A DNA stretch of 64,000 bases from JAFAGX01 sp035623335. Lineage in GTDB: Bacteria > Acidobacteriota > Terriglobia > Terriglobales > Acidobacteriaceae. The stretch covers positions 46,582 through 110,581 of the forward strand of contig DASPTQ010000241.1 of assembly GCA_035623335.1 (NCBI GenBank). Reading direction: 5' to 3'. Each line of letters starts with the position of its first letter. The first letter of the stretch is position 1. The notes beneath the pieces were generated by a model. It ran no database searches, had not been told where the DNA came from, and worked only from the letters and a program-made list of their open reading frames with translations. This document shows positions 17,703 to 26,587 of this stretch, one piece after another. The translations under genes were made by a program, and so were the position numbers.

Positions 17703-18698
17703 CTAGCGTTTCTTCGCCAATCGCGCCAGCAGCGCCAGCTCTTTCAAGTACTCGCGAATCGGTCGCGCCGGTGTTCCCCAGAAGGTCACACCCCGGCCGC
17801 GAATCACTTTCTTGCTGGGAATACCGCTCTGAGCGCCCAGAATTGCGCCGGCTTCGATGCGAACATGATCGGCGATGCCGACCTGGCCGCCGACCAGCAC
17901 TTGATTCTCGATCACAGCGCTGCCGGAAACCCCGGTCTGCGCCGCGATGACCACGTCTTCCCCAATCTGCACGTTGTGTCCAACGTGCACCAAATTATCG
18001 ATCTTCGTGCCTCGCCCGATGCGAGTAACCTCCAAGGCTCCCCGGTCGATGGTCGAATTCGCGCCGATCTCGACGTCGTCGTCGATTTCGAGACGGCCTA
18101 CCTGGGGAAATTTTTCGTAATGCCCGCTTGCCCTGTCCCGCACATAGCCGAACCCGTCGCTGCCCAGTACTGCGCCGGAGTGGACAATGACCCGGTTTCC
18201 CAGCCGCACACCGGGATAGACCGTCACCTGCGGATAGAGTTCGCAGTCCTGTCCCAGAATGGCGTGGGCCCCGATCACGCCGCCCGCTCCAATCCAACTC
18301 TTGGCACCGATCTTCACCCCTTCCCGAATCACCACTCGCTCCTCGATGGTAACGCCGGCACCGCACTCGGCGGAGGGATCAACCCAGGCACTGGGATGAA
18401 TGGCCGCCTTCCGCTCTGGTTTGGCGCGCAGCAGTTGCGCGGCTCGAGCAAAGGCCAGACGAGGCTGCTCGCACATCAGCACGGGCTTCAAGCTTGCTTT
18501 TTTGAGCTCGACCTCGCCGGCGATGACCGCCGCGGCGCGGCTTCGGATCGCCTTCTCCAGATGTTTTCCCTCTTCGACGAAGACCAGATCCCCCGGTGAC
18601 GCCTGCGCAATGCTCGAAATTCCCCGCAGCTCGACCGACCCGTCTCCGAGGAGGCGGGCTCCGATCCAATCGGCGACATGTTTGACTGAACACGCCAC
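17703..18698 (-). CDS. lpxD: UDP-3-O-acylglucosamine N-acyltransferase
   Basis: This 331-residue enzyme adds the second acyl chain in lipid A synthesis (UDP-3-O-acyl-GlcN to UDP-2,3-diacyl-GlcN). The N-terminal uridine-binding domain (about 1-100) is followed by a left-handed beta-helix of hexapeptide repeats (for example ILGQDCELYPQVTVYPGVRLGN). The catalytic His lies in NLVHVGHNVQIGEDVV. The start is GTG with no clear Shine-Dalgarno site. The enzyme implies an outer membrane with lipopolysaccharide. An LpxL-like acyltransferase lies 0.3 kb away. Confidence 0.95.
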   Translation of the reverse strand: MACSVKHVADWIGARLLGDGSVELRGISSIAQASPGDLVFVEEGKHLEKAIRSRAAAVIAGEVELKKASLKPVLMCEQPRLAFARAAQLLRAKPERKAAIHPSAWVDPSAECGAGVTIEERVVIREGVKIGAKSWIGAGGVIGAHAILGQDCELYPQVTVYPGVRLGNRVIVHSGAVLGSDGFGYVRDRASGHYEKFPQVGRLEIDDDVEIGANSTIDRGALEVTRIGRGTKIDNLVHVGHNVQIGEDVVIAAQTGVSGSAVIENQVLVGGQVGIADHVRIEAGAILGAQSGIPSKKVIRGRGVTFWGTPARPIREYLKELALLARLAKKR

Positions 18699-18753
18699 AC
18701 GACAGTTTTATATGTTTGCTGCCAGAAAGGAAAGCAGCGGCTAGAATCGAGTT

Positions 18754-18897
18754 ATGCCGCGAAAGGTCTTCTGGATGAGCTTTGTGCTGCTGGGGCTATT
18801 GGCGGATTTTACCCTGCCCCTGACCTGGGCGCTCGTCGCCACCATCCCCATTGCCTGGGTCAGCTGGTGGGTGGCGTACCGCAGTGACTGGTTTTGA
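18754..18897 (+). CDS. 47-residue membrane protein
   Basis: The frame begins MPRKVFWMSFVLLGLLADF and ends VSWWVAYRSDWF, with two hydrophobic stretches (about residues 7-17 and 22-40) that could form one long or two short membrane helices. It fills most of the gap between lpxD and the LpxL-like gene, on the opposite strand to both. A -10-like TAGAAT at 18742-18747 sits seven bases before the ATG, so the message could be leaderless. A GAG lies four bases upstream. Coding status rests on the membrane-protein composition and the snug fit in the gap. Confidence 0.5.
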   Translation: MPRKVFWMSFVLLGLLADFTLPLTWALVATIPIAWVSWWVAYRSDWF

Positions 18898-18934
18898 TCG
18901 AGGTTCGGCGGCGGTTTCCGCGAGAACCGCAGGG

Positions 18935-19834
18935 CTAGTAGAACGGGGGCTGGCCTTCCGGCCTGGTCTTCCAGCGACGATGTACCCACAGCCACTGCTC
19001 GGGATACTGGCGAACATATCCTTCGATAATGCTGGTAAACAGGGCGGTATTGGCCACGGCGTCCGCATCGTCGTCCCCGCTTCTAATCAAGGGAACGGGG
19101 GGATCAAAGCGCAAACGGTATTTCCCCAAGCTGGCATCCCAGATCGTGAACCCGGGAACCACGGCGGCGTCGGTGCGCAACGCAATCCTGGCCAAGCCGC
19201 TGGCGGTGCAGGCGGGAATCCCGAAGAAATCGACGAACACTCCTTGCGGCGGGGTCATGTTGGTGTCCATGAGTATTCCCACGGTCTCGCCGGCCTTGAC
19301 CGCCGCAAGCAGGCCGCGAACAAAATCGTCCTTGTCGACCATGGTGTTCCCATGCATGGTGCGATATTGGCGAACCAGACGATCCAGGCGAAGGTTGTCC
19401 AAAGGTCGCATCACCACATGCAAAGGGTAGCCCTGCAAGGAATGAACAAAGGCCGAGAGCTCCCACCCGCCGAGATGGGCGGTTAGGAACAACACGCCTT
19501 TCCCTCGCTTGAGGGCACACTCGAAGTTCTCGAATCCGTCGTACACCACAACCTCGCGCACATTTTCCCGCGTGTATTGGGGGAGAAGACAAACCTCGGC
19601 GGCTTGTCGTCCAAAGGAAACGAAGACACCGCGCAGGATGCGGGCGCGCTCGCGGTCACTCTTGTCTGGAAATGCCAGCTTGAGGTTGATCCGACCTACC
19701 CGCCGCAGACGGCGATGCAGGAGGTAAACCGATCCGGCCAGTGCGATGCCGGTGGCGCGGGCAAGAGGACGAGGCAAGGCCCCGATGAACTTAATCAGGA
19801 TCCAGGCCAGAGCATACTGCAGTCGCTGACGCAT
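18935..19834 (-). CDS. LpxL/HtrB-type lipid A acyltransferase
   Basis: This 299-residue protein of the lysophospholipid acyltransferase superfamily has an N-terminal membrane helix (YALAWILIKFIGALPRPLA) and the catalytic His-x4-Glu box in LTAHLGGWELSAF. The block GILMDTNMTPPQGVFVDFFG corresponds to the conserved substrate region of LpxL/LpxM. It should transfer a secondary acyl chain to the lipid A precursor at the inner membrane. The ATG at 19834 is preferred over the longer frame because the extra 15 codons are non-family and a perfect -35 (TTGACA) lies within them. Confidence 0.85.
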   Translation of the reverse strand: MRQRLQYALAWILIKFIGALPRPLARATGIALAGSVYLLHRRLRRVGRINLKLAFPDKSDRERARILRGVFVSFGRQAAEVCLLPQYTRENVREVVVYDGFENFECALKRGKGVLFLTAHLGGWELSAFVHSLQGYPLHVVMRPLDNLRLDRLVRQYRTMHGNTMVDKDDFVRGLLAAVKAGETVGILMDTNMTPPQGVFVDFFGIPACTASGLARIALRTDAAVVPGFTIWDASLGKYRLRFDPPVPLIRSGDDDADAVANTALFTSIIEGYVRQYPEQWLWVHRRWKTRPEGQPPFY

Positions 19835-19850
19835 GGGGCGACAAGCGCCG

Positions 19851-19879
19851 ACGGTACAACGACCGCCGCCTGATGTCAA
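19851..19879 (-). promoter_or_regulatory. possible promoter of the LpxL-like gene
   Basis: On the minus strand a perfect TTGACA (19879-19874) is followed after 17 bases by TACCGT (19856-19851), which matches only three of six -10 positions. Transcription would begin close to the ATG at 19834. Confidence 0.3.
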
Positions 19880-19914
19880 ACCCGCCGCGGCCGGCGCTCG
19901 CCAGCATCTGAACC

Positions 19915-21282
19915 CTAGGAGCTTTTTTCCCCGTCTTCGGACCTTCGGACCTTCGCCCGTATGCGCTCAATCTCCTGCCTACGCTCCTCCAGCCGCTTTT
20001 CCATCCCTTCGCTCGTGGGGTGGTAGTAGACCCGGTTGCGCAGATTGTCGGGTAGGCACTGCATGTCGGTGATCTTCCGCTCGAAGTCATGGGCGTATTG
20101 ATAGCCCTGGCCGTAACCCAGTCCTTTCATCAGCCCGGTCGGGGCGTTGCGCAGGTGGAGGGGAACCGGGGCAGCGGCCGTGCGTTCGACATCCTGTACT
20201 ACCTCGGCGTACGCCGTATACAAGGCGTTCGATTTGGGCGCCAGCGAGAGATAAATGACCGCTTCGGCCAGTGCGAGATTGCCTTCCGGCATGCCGATGA
20301 AGTCGACGGCGTCGCGCGCGGCCATGGTCAGAGAAAGCGCACCGGGATCGGCCAGCCCGATGTCCTCGACCGCCATTCGAACCAGGCGCCGTGCAATGTA
20401 GAGGGGATCTTCGCCGCTCTCGAGCATGCGTGCCAGCCAGTACAACGAAGCATCGGCATCGCTGTTGCGGACCGACTTGTGGAGCGCCGAGATCAGGTTG
20501 TAGTGTTCTTCCCCGGCCTTGTCGTAGAGCAGAACCCGCTTTTGCACGGCATCCTCGACCATCTCGTCGGTGATCTCGGCTCCGACCTCCGCCCCCCGTC
20601 GCCCCCGGGCCAGCGTGGCAGCAACTTCGAGGACGTTATAGGCACTGCGGGCGTCGCCGCTCGAGTACGCGGCAATTTTGAGGAGCGCCCCTGCGGAGGC
20701 GGTCAACCGCATCGCCCCCAGACCGCGCTCGTCCTCCAGTGCCCGCTTCAGCAGGCCAACAATCTGCTCCTCGGTCAAGGGCTTGAGTACGTACACTCGG
20801 CTGCGAGATAACAGTGCCGAGATGATCTCAAAGGAAGGGTTTTCCGTGGTGGCGCCGATCAGACGAATATTGCCCTTCTCCACGTGGGGAAGAAATGCGT
20901 CCTGTTGCGCTTTGTTGAACCGATGAATTTCATCGATGAACACGATGGTGCGCGTGCCGTATTGCCGGGCCCGTTCGGCGTCGGCCATGACCTGCTTGAT
21001 TTCCTTAATCCCCGAGAGCACGGCGGAAAATTCGATGAACTCCGCCTTGCTCATGCGGGCGATGATCTTGGCAAGCGTCGTCTTGCCGGTTCCCGGAGGC
21101 CCCCAGAAGATGAGGGAGCTCAGATCATCGCGCTCAATTTGGGTGCGCAGCGGTTTGCCCGGAGCCACCAGATGATCCTGGCCCACGAACTCATCGAGGC
21201 TGCGCGGCCGCATGCGATCCGCAAGCGGTCGGGTCGGATCATTCGCCGGCTCGGCCGGCGGTGTTGGTTGAAACAGGCCCAT
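19915..21282 (-). CDS. rarA: replication-associated recombination protein A (RarA/MgsA, AAA+ ATPase)
   Basis: The 455-residue ATPase acts at stalled replication forks and is related to clamp-loader subunits. Walker A is GPPGTGKTTLAKII, Walker B is IVFIDEIHRF and sensor 1 is IGATTENPSFEI. The C-terminal tetramerisation domain follows (for example YQYAHDFERKITDMQCLPD). The N-terminal motif MRPRSLDEFVGQDHLV is typical. Length is normal. It is followed closely by the LpxL-like gene and preceded after 54 bases by the methyltransferase gene, all on the same strand. Confidence 0.95.
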   Translation of the reverse strand: MGLFQPTPPAEPANDPTRPLADRMRPRSLDEFVGQDHLVAPGKPLRTQIERDDLSSLIFWGPPGTGKTTLAKIIARMSKAEFIEFSAVLSGIKEIKQVMADAERARQYGTRTIVFIDEIHRFNKAQQDAFLPHVEKGNIRLIGATTENPSFEIISALLSRSRVYVLKPLTEEQIVGLLKRALEDERGLGAMRLTASAGALLKIAAYSSGDARSAYNVLEVAATLARGRRGAEVGAEITDEMVEDAVQKRVLLYDKAGEEHYNLISALHKSVRNSDADASLYWLARMLESGEDPLYIARRLVRMAVEDIGLADPGALSLTMAARDAVDFIGMPEGNLALAEAVIYLSLAPKSNALYTAYAEVVQDVERTAAAPVPLHLRNAPTGLMKGLGYGQGYQYAHDFERKITDMQCLPDNLRNRVYYHPTSEGMEKRLEERRQEIERIRAKVRRSEDGEKSS

Positions 21283-21336
21283 TTCCCAGTCCTTCGAACC
21301 CAGGATACCCTTATCGCGGCCGGCCGATCCCAGCCT

Positions 21337-22191
21337 TCATGCCTTGCGCTGCCTCCAAGCTTCATAGAGAAGCAGGCTGCCGGCAACGCCGGCATTCAGC
21401 GACTCCACCATTTCCGCATGGGGGATGGTCACTACCTCCTCCAGATTCCGCATCAAGTCCGCCCCAAGACCCGCACCTTCTCCGCCGAGGAAGATGGCTA
21501 AAGGACCGGTCATGGCGGCTCGCGGTAATGGTGTTCCCTTATGGGCCGCCGTGGCCAAACGGCGAATCCCGTGTTCGCGAAGCGGGCCGAGAATTTCCTG
21601 CATTTTGACCCTGACCACGGGAAGCCGGAAGACAGAGCCGGCGGCGGCACGTACGGCCTTCCAGTTCAGCGGGCTCACCGTGCCTTCCCCCAAAAGAACG
21701 CCCGCGGCCTCGAAGGCCTCGGCCGAGCGCAGGATCGTGCCCAGGTTGCCTGGGTCCTGCAACCCGGTGATGACCACGATGGGGCCAAATTGCGATCTCT
21801 CGAGCACATCTTCCAACTTGAAGATTCGGGCCTGGACCAGCGCGGCCACCCCTTGCGGCGTTTCCGTCCGCACCGCGCTCCTAAACAATCGGTCCTCGAG
21901 CAGTACGGTTTCTGTGTGCGAGCTGATCTGCGGTAACAACCGCTCGGCCTTCCGTTGCGCAGACGCGCTGAAGAACACCGTTCGCAGCTTCAATCCGCTG
22001 CGGATGGCTTCTTCGACGATGCGCAGCCCCTCGATGGCAAAGTAACCTTCCGGGGAGACTTCCTCTCGGTGAAAGGCCTGGCGCAGGTTCTTGACCAGGC
22101 GGTGATGACGCCCTTCAATCCTGCGCAGGCGTCCCTCCTGGTCCATCGCTGGCCCGGGATCGGGTGTCGCCCTGTGCCGTCTTTCCCGCAT
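21337..22191 (-). CDS. TrmH/SpoU family RNA 2'-O-methyltransferase
   Basis: This SPOUT-class enzyme has an N-terminal substrate-binding domain (GYFAIEGLRIVEEAIRSG) and the C-terminal trefoil-knot methyltransferase domain: VVITGLQDPGNLGTILRSA (motif 1), GPLAIFLGGEGAGL (motif 2) and IPHAEMVESLNAGVAGSLLL (motif 3). It probably methylates a ribose in 23S rRNA or tRNA; the exact site is unknown. The longest frame would overlap the divergent Sua5 gene and has poor N-terminal sequence. The ATG at 22191 was chosen and 22146 is also possible. Neither start has a strong Shine-Dalgarno site. Confidence 0.9.
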   Translation of the reverse strand: MRERRHRATPDPGPAMDQEGRLRRIEGRHHRLVKNLRQAFHREEVSPEGYFAIEGLRIVEEAIRSGLKLRTVFFSASAQRKAERLLPQISSHTETVLLEDRLFRSAVRTETPQGVAALVQARIFKLEDVLERSQFGPIVVITGLQDPGNLGTILRSAEAFEAAGVLLGEGTVSPLNWKAVRAAAGSVFRLPVVRVKMQEILGPLREHGIRRLATAAHKGTPLPRAAMTGPLAIFLGGEGAGLGADLMRNLEEVVTIPHAEMVESLNAGVAGSLLLYEAWRQRKA

Positions 22192-22276
22192 GCTACGTGC
22201 ATAATACGCTCGGCTTGCAGAACTCCGGCATGGTATGTTAGGTTTCGCGTTCAAACAAAGTCCACGAAGGACTCGC

Positions 22277-22924
22277 GTGCGCGCGGAAATCGTCAAAATC
22301 AGCAGCGAAAAACCCGAAGCCTCTCTGATCCGCTATGCGGCCGAGCAGATTCGTGCGGGTGAAGTCCTGGGTATGCCCACGGATACCTTCTACGGGTTGG
22401 CGGCGGATCCCTTCAACCTGCGCGCCGTCGACCGGGTCTATGACATTAAGTCCCGATCCCGCGACAAGCCTCTCTCCTTGCTGATTGAGAGCGTGGATCA
22501 AGCCGAGGAGTTGTGCAAGCCTCTGCCCGAGGAGTTCTACCTGCTGGCCCGGCGCTACTGGCCCGGGCCGCTGACCATCATCGTCAAAGCCGCGTCTCGC
22601 CTGCCCCTCAAGGTAACCGCCAAGACTGGAAACGTGGCCTTGCGGGTTCCGAGTGCCAAGATTCCGCTCGCCGTAGTGGGAGCGGCGCAAATTCCCATTA
22701 CGGCCACCTCGGCGAATTTGAGCGGCGAATCGGAATGCACCACGGCCGAAGCCGTGCGCGAGCAGCTCCGGGGGCGGATTTCGATCATCGTGGACGGCGG
22801 AACCTCGCCCCGGGAAGTGGCTTCGACCATTGTCGATCTAACCGACGAGGAGGCGCGTTGGCGCGTTCTGCGCGATGGTGCGATTCCTTCTCAGGAGATT
22901 TCTGAATTCTTCGCACAGGGATGA
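22277..22924 (+). CDS. threonylcarbamoyl-AMP synthase (Sua5/YrdC/YciO family)
   Basis: The 215-residue protein makes threonylcarbamoyl-AMP from threonine, bicarbonate and ATP, for t6A in tRNA that reads ANN codons. Conserved family segments are visible: MPTDTFYGLAADPFN, YDIKSRSRDKPLSLLI, RYWPGPLTII, VALRVPS and TATSANLSGE. It is a single-domain (YrdC) form without the Sua5 C-terminal domain. The GTG at 22277 follows GAAGGA by six bases. The frame is open 14 codons further up but lacks family sequence. Its stop codon overlaps the next start as ATGA, so translation is coupled. Confidence 0.92.
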   Translation: MRAEIVKISSEKPEASLIRYAAEQIRAGEVLGMPTDTFYGLAADPFNLRAVDRVYDIKSRSRDKPLSLLIESVDQAEELCKPLPEEFYLLARRYWPGPLTIIVKAASRLPLKVTAKTGNVALRVPSAKIPLAVVGAAQIPITATSANLSGESECTTAEAVREQLRGRISIIVDGGTSPREVASTIVDLTDEEARWRVLRDGAIPSQEISEFFAQG

Positions 22925-23574
22925 GCGAAGGCAATCTGAAATCGACCTCTCGAAAACCTTGGTTGCGCTGGCTCGCGTTTTTGGCCGCACTCCTCCTCCT
23001 GGTCAGCCTGGTCAGCGTTTGCCTGGGAATCGAGCGGGCGGCCGGGGAAGCCGAGATTCATCCGGCGGACGCCATCGTGGTGTTCGGGGCGGCCGAATAT
23101 GCGGGCCGGCCGTCGCCGGTCTTTCGCGCCCGGCTGGACCATGCCCTTGCGCTGTTCGAGCGCGGCGTGGCGCCGGTGATCATTACCACCGGTGGTGCCG
23201 CTTCCGATCCTCAGTTTAGCGAGGGCGGAGTCGGTCACGACTACCTCATGCGCCGCGGAGTTCCCGATCGAAGCCTCATCGCCGAAACCCAAGGCGCGGA
23301 TACGGCGCAATCGGCAGAGCGAGTGGCGGTGATCATGCACGCCAATCGTATGCACAGTTGTGTCGCGGTCAGCGACGCCTATCACGTCTTCCGCATTCGC
23401 AAGTTGCTCGAGCACGAGGGAGTCCAGGTTTACGTTGCTCCCCGTCCGGATTCACGGCCGCATTCCGCCTGGCAGAGGGTCGAAGCTGTGCTTCGCGAGG
23501 CGCTCAGCTATGCCCTATGGCGGCTGTACCTCCCCTTTAGCCGTCTCCCCGGGGTGTTGCCGCCAACCAAGTGA
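22921..23574 (+). CDS. YdcF/SanA-like DUF218 membrane-anchored protein
   Basis: The 217-residue protein has one N-terminal membrane helix (WLAFLAALLLLVSLVSVCLG) and a DUF218 domain: ADAIVVFGAAEYAGRPSPVF, ITTGGAASDPQFSEG, then SAERVAVIMHANRM and AVSDAYHVFRIRKLLEHEG. Family members such as SanA, ElyC and YdcF are tied to envelope integrity in E. coli, but the reaction is unclear. It overlaps the upstream Sua5-family gene by four bases (ATGA) and so forms a two-gene operon. Confidence 0.88.
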   Translation: MSEGNLKSTSRKPWLRWLAFLAALLLLVSLVSVCLGIERAAGEAEIHPADAIVVFGAAEYAGRPSPVFRARLDHALALFERGVAPVIITTGGAASDPQFSEGGVGHDYLMRRGVPDRSLIAETQGADTAQSAERVAVIMHANRMHSCVAVSDAYHVFRIRKLLEHEGVQVYVAPRPDSRPHSAWQRVEAVLREALSYALWRLYLPFSRLPGVLPPTK

Positions 23575-23593
23575 GACCAGGCGAACGCCGTGG

Positions 23594-24118
23594 TCACCAT
23601 CCCATCCGTTTTCTCAACTGGGTCACATGCGCCACGTGGTGACGCCCATGCCAGGCATAGAGTGCCAGAGTCTTCTCGAGCGATACCACCCCCATTTCAG
23701 GATGGCGGAAATTGCGCTTCCAATCCTCCGGCTTCAGCGAACGCAAGAGGATCACCCAACGCCGGTGCAAGGAATCGAGGAGGGACAGGGAGACCTCGAG
23801 CGGCGTGGATGCCACGTCCTCGAGTTTGGCCCAGCGGTCTTCGAGATACGGCTTGATGGTAGGCTCATCCTCGGTCAGCGCCAGCTTGAATCGAATGTAG
23901 GCGTTCATGTGGCTTTCCGGGACGTGGTGTACCACTTGCCGCACCGTCCACCCTCCGTCGCGATACGGGGTTTCAATCTGCTCCCGCGTCAGTCCGTGAA
24001 TCGCGGCCCGCAAGGCTTCGGGGGTCTGCTCGATGTCTTCGATGAATTTTTGCCGCTGGGCTTCGCTGCTGGCACCGCTGAACTTGAATTCTCCAATGGG
24101 ATAGCGCGGATCCGCCAT
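23594..24118 (-). CDS. DinB/YfiT-family putative metal-dependent hydrolase or thiol transferase
   Basis: The 174-residue protein belongs to the DinB-like four-helix bundle superfamily. It starts RYPIGEFKFSG like Bacillus YfiT/BstA and has the three-histidine metal site spread over QVVHHVPESHMN and the late AWHGRHHVAHV. YfiT-type proteins are bacillithiol transferases in Firmicutes. Whether this organism makes such a thiol is not shown here. GGGGAG lies seven bases before the ATG. The gene is convergent with the YdcF-like gene. Confidence 0.85.
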   Translation of the reverse strand: MADPRYPIGEFKFSGASSEAQRQKFIEDIEQTPEALRAAIHGLTREQIETPYRDGGWTVRQVVHHVPESHMNAYIRFKLALTEDEPTIKPYLEDRWAKLEDVASTPLEVSLSLLDSLHRRWVILLRSLKPEDWKRNFRHPEMGVVSLEKTLALYAWHGRHHVAHVTQLRKRMGW

Positions 24119-24226
24119 TTTTGTTCTCCCCTGTTTTCACCTGCCGGGATCGGAGACCAAGGCCTCGCCAAGGTGAAGCTGCGAGTCCAGATGTAACCTG
24201 AGCGGGGAAAGCTGCAAAAATTCTCC

Positions 24227-24970
24227 TCAAGCCAGGAAAAGCGCAACGCCCGCGGCGACTAACGTGCTCAGGAAGTTCACCCAATTGTTATCGAGCAGCT
24301 TACGCTGCTCGAGCGCAACCCCCATGTAGCTGTCTGCCATCATGCCCACGGCGCTGGCGATGATCGAATCTCTCGCACCCTCGAGTGACACCAGACCTGC
24401 CAGATGGGAAACCGTGCTCACAATCGCCGCGGCCAGGATGCCGCTTAGAGTACCGATCAGGCTCACGCCCCCATTGGTGCCCGCCGGCACAACTTCCCAG
24501 GTAGTAATCAGTCTCGGTGTATCGCTCAGAGCCTGGCCAAATTCGCTCGACACGGTATCGCCCGCGGCTTCCGCCAGGGCGGCGACCGAAGCCACTAAGA
24601 AAGCGCTCTTGCGGCTGAGGGCCGAGAGCACAGCGCAGGCCGTCGCGGTCGCGAGATTGGCCAAGATTTGGGAGCCGGTTCGTCCCCGCCGATTTTCCGC
24701 CGTCCCCAGGGCTTGCTTCCTCTGGTAGCCAAACCGGGTGGCGAGCCAGGTGAGGACAAACACGGAAACCAAGGCTGCAAATGCCCCGAACCCGGCGACG
24801 GAGTACAAAACAAAGCAGATCACGGCACCGGCGATCGAGCCCGAGAAGCTGACTCCACGCAACCAACGGGCGACGGCGGTAAAGACCAAGGTTACCAGCA
24901 GGGCCAGACCGAGCCGCCGGGCTTCGATGTCCCAGCCGGCCAGAAACCACGTACTCAGGAAGTCAGGCAT
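24227..24970 (-). CDS. DUF92 (TMEM19-like) integral membrane protein
   Basis: This protein of 247 residues has about six hydrophobic segments and the DUF92 signature blocks: FSGSIAGAVICFVLYSVAGF, TGSQILANLATATACAV, AALAEAAGDTVSSEFGQAL and GTNGGVSLIGTLSGILAA. The conserved Asp/Thr/Ser/Glu run (GDTVSSEFG) and GTNGGVS mark the active region. In plants a member (VTE6) phosphorylates phytyl phosphate; a polyprenyl-phosphate role here is inference. The longest frame starts 20 codons earlier, but ATG 24970 precedes the first family helix. Confidence 0.85.
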   Translation of the reverse strand: MPDFLSTWFLAGWDIEARRLGLALLVTLVFTAVARWLRGVSFSGSIAGAVICFVLYSVAGFGAFAALVSVFVLTWLATRFGYQRKQALGTAENRRGRTGSQILANLATATACAVLSALSRKSAFLVASVAALAEAAGDTVSSEFGQALSDTPRLITTWEVVPAGTNGGVSLIGTLSGILAAAIVSTVSHLAGLVSLEGARDSIIASAVGMMADSYMGVALEQRKLLDNNWVNFLSTLVAAGVALFLA

Positions 24971-25091
24971 GGACGCGACCCCGAGCTCACCCCGAACACC
25001 CACTAGGTATAGCCTGTGGCTAGCCATCACCCCAGAATATTGTTGATTCTACTCTCGGTTACCACCTACACCTGGATGCATCAACCCTGGG

Positions 25092-25097
25092 TATAAT
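25092..25097 (+). promoter_or_regulatory. -10 element upstream of ku
   Basis: A perfect TATAAT stands 48 bases before the ku ATG. No good -35 hexamer is found at 16-18 bases, so an activator may be needed. This assignment is tentative. Confidence 0.35.
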
Positions 25098-25144
25098 CTT
25101 ACGGTCCAAGCGCGGCTTTGGCGCGCAGGCGGCACAGGTGAACC

Positions 25145-25972
25145 ATGGCGGCTTCGGTTTGGTCCGGATATCTTACCTTTGGCTTGATTTCGATGCCGGT
25201 ACGGCTGTTCTCCGGCGCTCGCAGTTCAGGCATCTCCTTCCACATGCTGCACCGCGATGATCTGCAGCGGGTCAAACAACAACTCTACTGTCCGGCTGAC
25301 AATCGCGTGATTGAACGCAGCGAAGTCGTGAAAGGCTACGAGTACCGCAAGGACGAGTACGTCGTCGTTGAACCCGAGGAGATCAAGAAGATCGAGCCTA
25401 AGACGGCCAAGACGATGGAAATTCTCGAATTCGTCAAGGCCGGCGACGTCGACCCCGTGTATTTCGAATCTTCCTACTACATGCTGCCGGAGGAGGCAGG
25501 CCGCCGCCCTTACGCACTTTTGACCAAGGCTTTGCAAGAGAGCGATTACGTCGCGATTGCCAAACTGACCATGCACAACCGTGAGTACACGGTTTTCCTC
25601 CGCCCGCATGAGGGAGGTTTGATGCTGCACACGATGTACTACGCCGAGGAGGTTAAAGCCGTCGAGGGTTTCGGTGCGCCCGATGTCGAATTGAAAGAAG
25701 CAGAAGTCAAAGTTGCCCATCAGCTCATTGAAGCTCTGGCCGCAGACTGGGAACCGGAGAAATTTCACGATACCTTCCAAGACAACCTCAAGAAACTGAT
25801 CCAAACCAAGTTGGAAGGCGGCAAGATTGCGGAAGTGGAGAAGCCGAAAAAGCTTGCCCCCGTCGTCGATCTGATGTCCGCCTTGAAACAAAGCCTGGCG
25901 CAAATGGAAGGGAAGAAGAAGCCCGCCGCGGCGGCTCGGGAAGCCACGGGCGCGAAACGCGGTCGAGTCTGA
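25145..25972 (+). CDS. ku: Ku protein for non-homologous end joining
   Basis: The 275-residue bacterial Ku forms a homodimeric ring on DNA ends and recruits LigD. It begins AASVWSGYLTFGLISMPVRL, the usual family start, and continues with the beta-barrel core (FHMLHRDDLQRVKQQLYCPA and YVVVEPEEIKKIEP). The C-terminal tail is short and Lys/Ala-rich (KKKPAAAAREATGAKRGRV), the sort of basic tail that binds DNA and LigD. AGGTG precedes the ATG. It is about 23 kb from ligD, so the two genes are not in an operon. Confidence 0.95.
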   Translation: MAASVWSGYLTFGLISMPVRLFSGARSSGISFHMLHRDDLQRVKQQLYCPADNRVIERSEVVKGYEYRKDEYVVVEPEEIKKIEPKTAKTMEILEFVKAGDVDPVYFESSYYMLPEEAGRRPYALLTKALQESDYVAIAKLTMHNREYTVFLRPHEGGLMLHTMYYAEEVKAVEGFGAPDVELKEAEVKVAHQLIEALAADWEPEKFHDTFQDNLKKLIQTKLEGGKIAEVEKPKKLAPVVDLMSALKQSLAQMEGKKKPAAAAREATGAKRGRV

Positions 25973-26587
25973 GCGGTCTTTCCCGAACAAGAATCAAACC
26001 AGATTCTGTGAGGATAGGATTTCCTCCCACCTTCCCTCGCTACCACAGCCCAAGGTACCGGTCGCAACGAAACCTGACCAAGTTATTCCAGACACTCAGC
26101 CTCGCATCGCTCGATGTGACGGACGGTTGAGCCTTCACTCCCGATTCAAGTAGGACCAGCGGCTTAGCCAGCAGAAGCTATCGTCACCAGCAATGTGGAT
26201 TGGGCTCCTCCCTTTGCAAGGGGTCCAGGTTGACGTGCAATATGACTGGCAGGCAGGCGACCGCGGCAGGCTGATTCCGCATCTTCTATTAATAGCGCGA
26301 GCACTTGGTCGCGGTGGAGGATTCTTATTCCCAGCGACCAGGAATGGGTGAATCCCAGGACTTATTTTCTACGATCCGGTTCCCGTGCGATGTCCGGCTT
26401 GCATACAATTTTTTATACCGGAGTGGCCGAGCGACTTCACGCAGCTCGTGATGGCAAACTAGAAACCTGAACATCACAATCATTCTTGGTCTTGGGGTGG
26501 CTAGGTTCATAAAAGCAAGGAAAGGACACGGCCAGCCTGTGGCGCGGATGGCGGCTAGCCGTTAAAATAAGGAACCTCCGAAATCCG
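25973..26587. other. intergenic region after ku, no gene recognised
   Basis: I find no convincing gene in these 615 bases. A 6-bp hairpin (AGAATC / GATTCT) lies about 20 bases past the ku stop, but no T run follows, so it is not a standard terminator. A 7-bp inverted repeat (TGGTCGC / GCGACCA) lies near 26305-26340. AAGGAA about 15 bases before 26588 may be the ribosome-binding site of the next gene. Confidence 0.5.

Noticed and set aside
17637..18599. 320-codon plus-strand frame opposite lpxD
   Set aside because: The minus strand carries the complete LpxD hexapeptide repeats. The plus frame is a repetitive His/Asp-rich mirror of these repeats.
25973..26010. Hairpin after ku as a Rho-independent terminator
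   Set aside because: The 6-bp stem is not followed by a T run.
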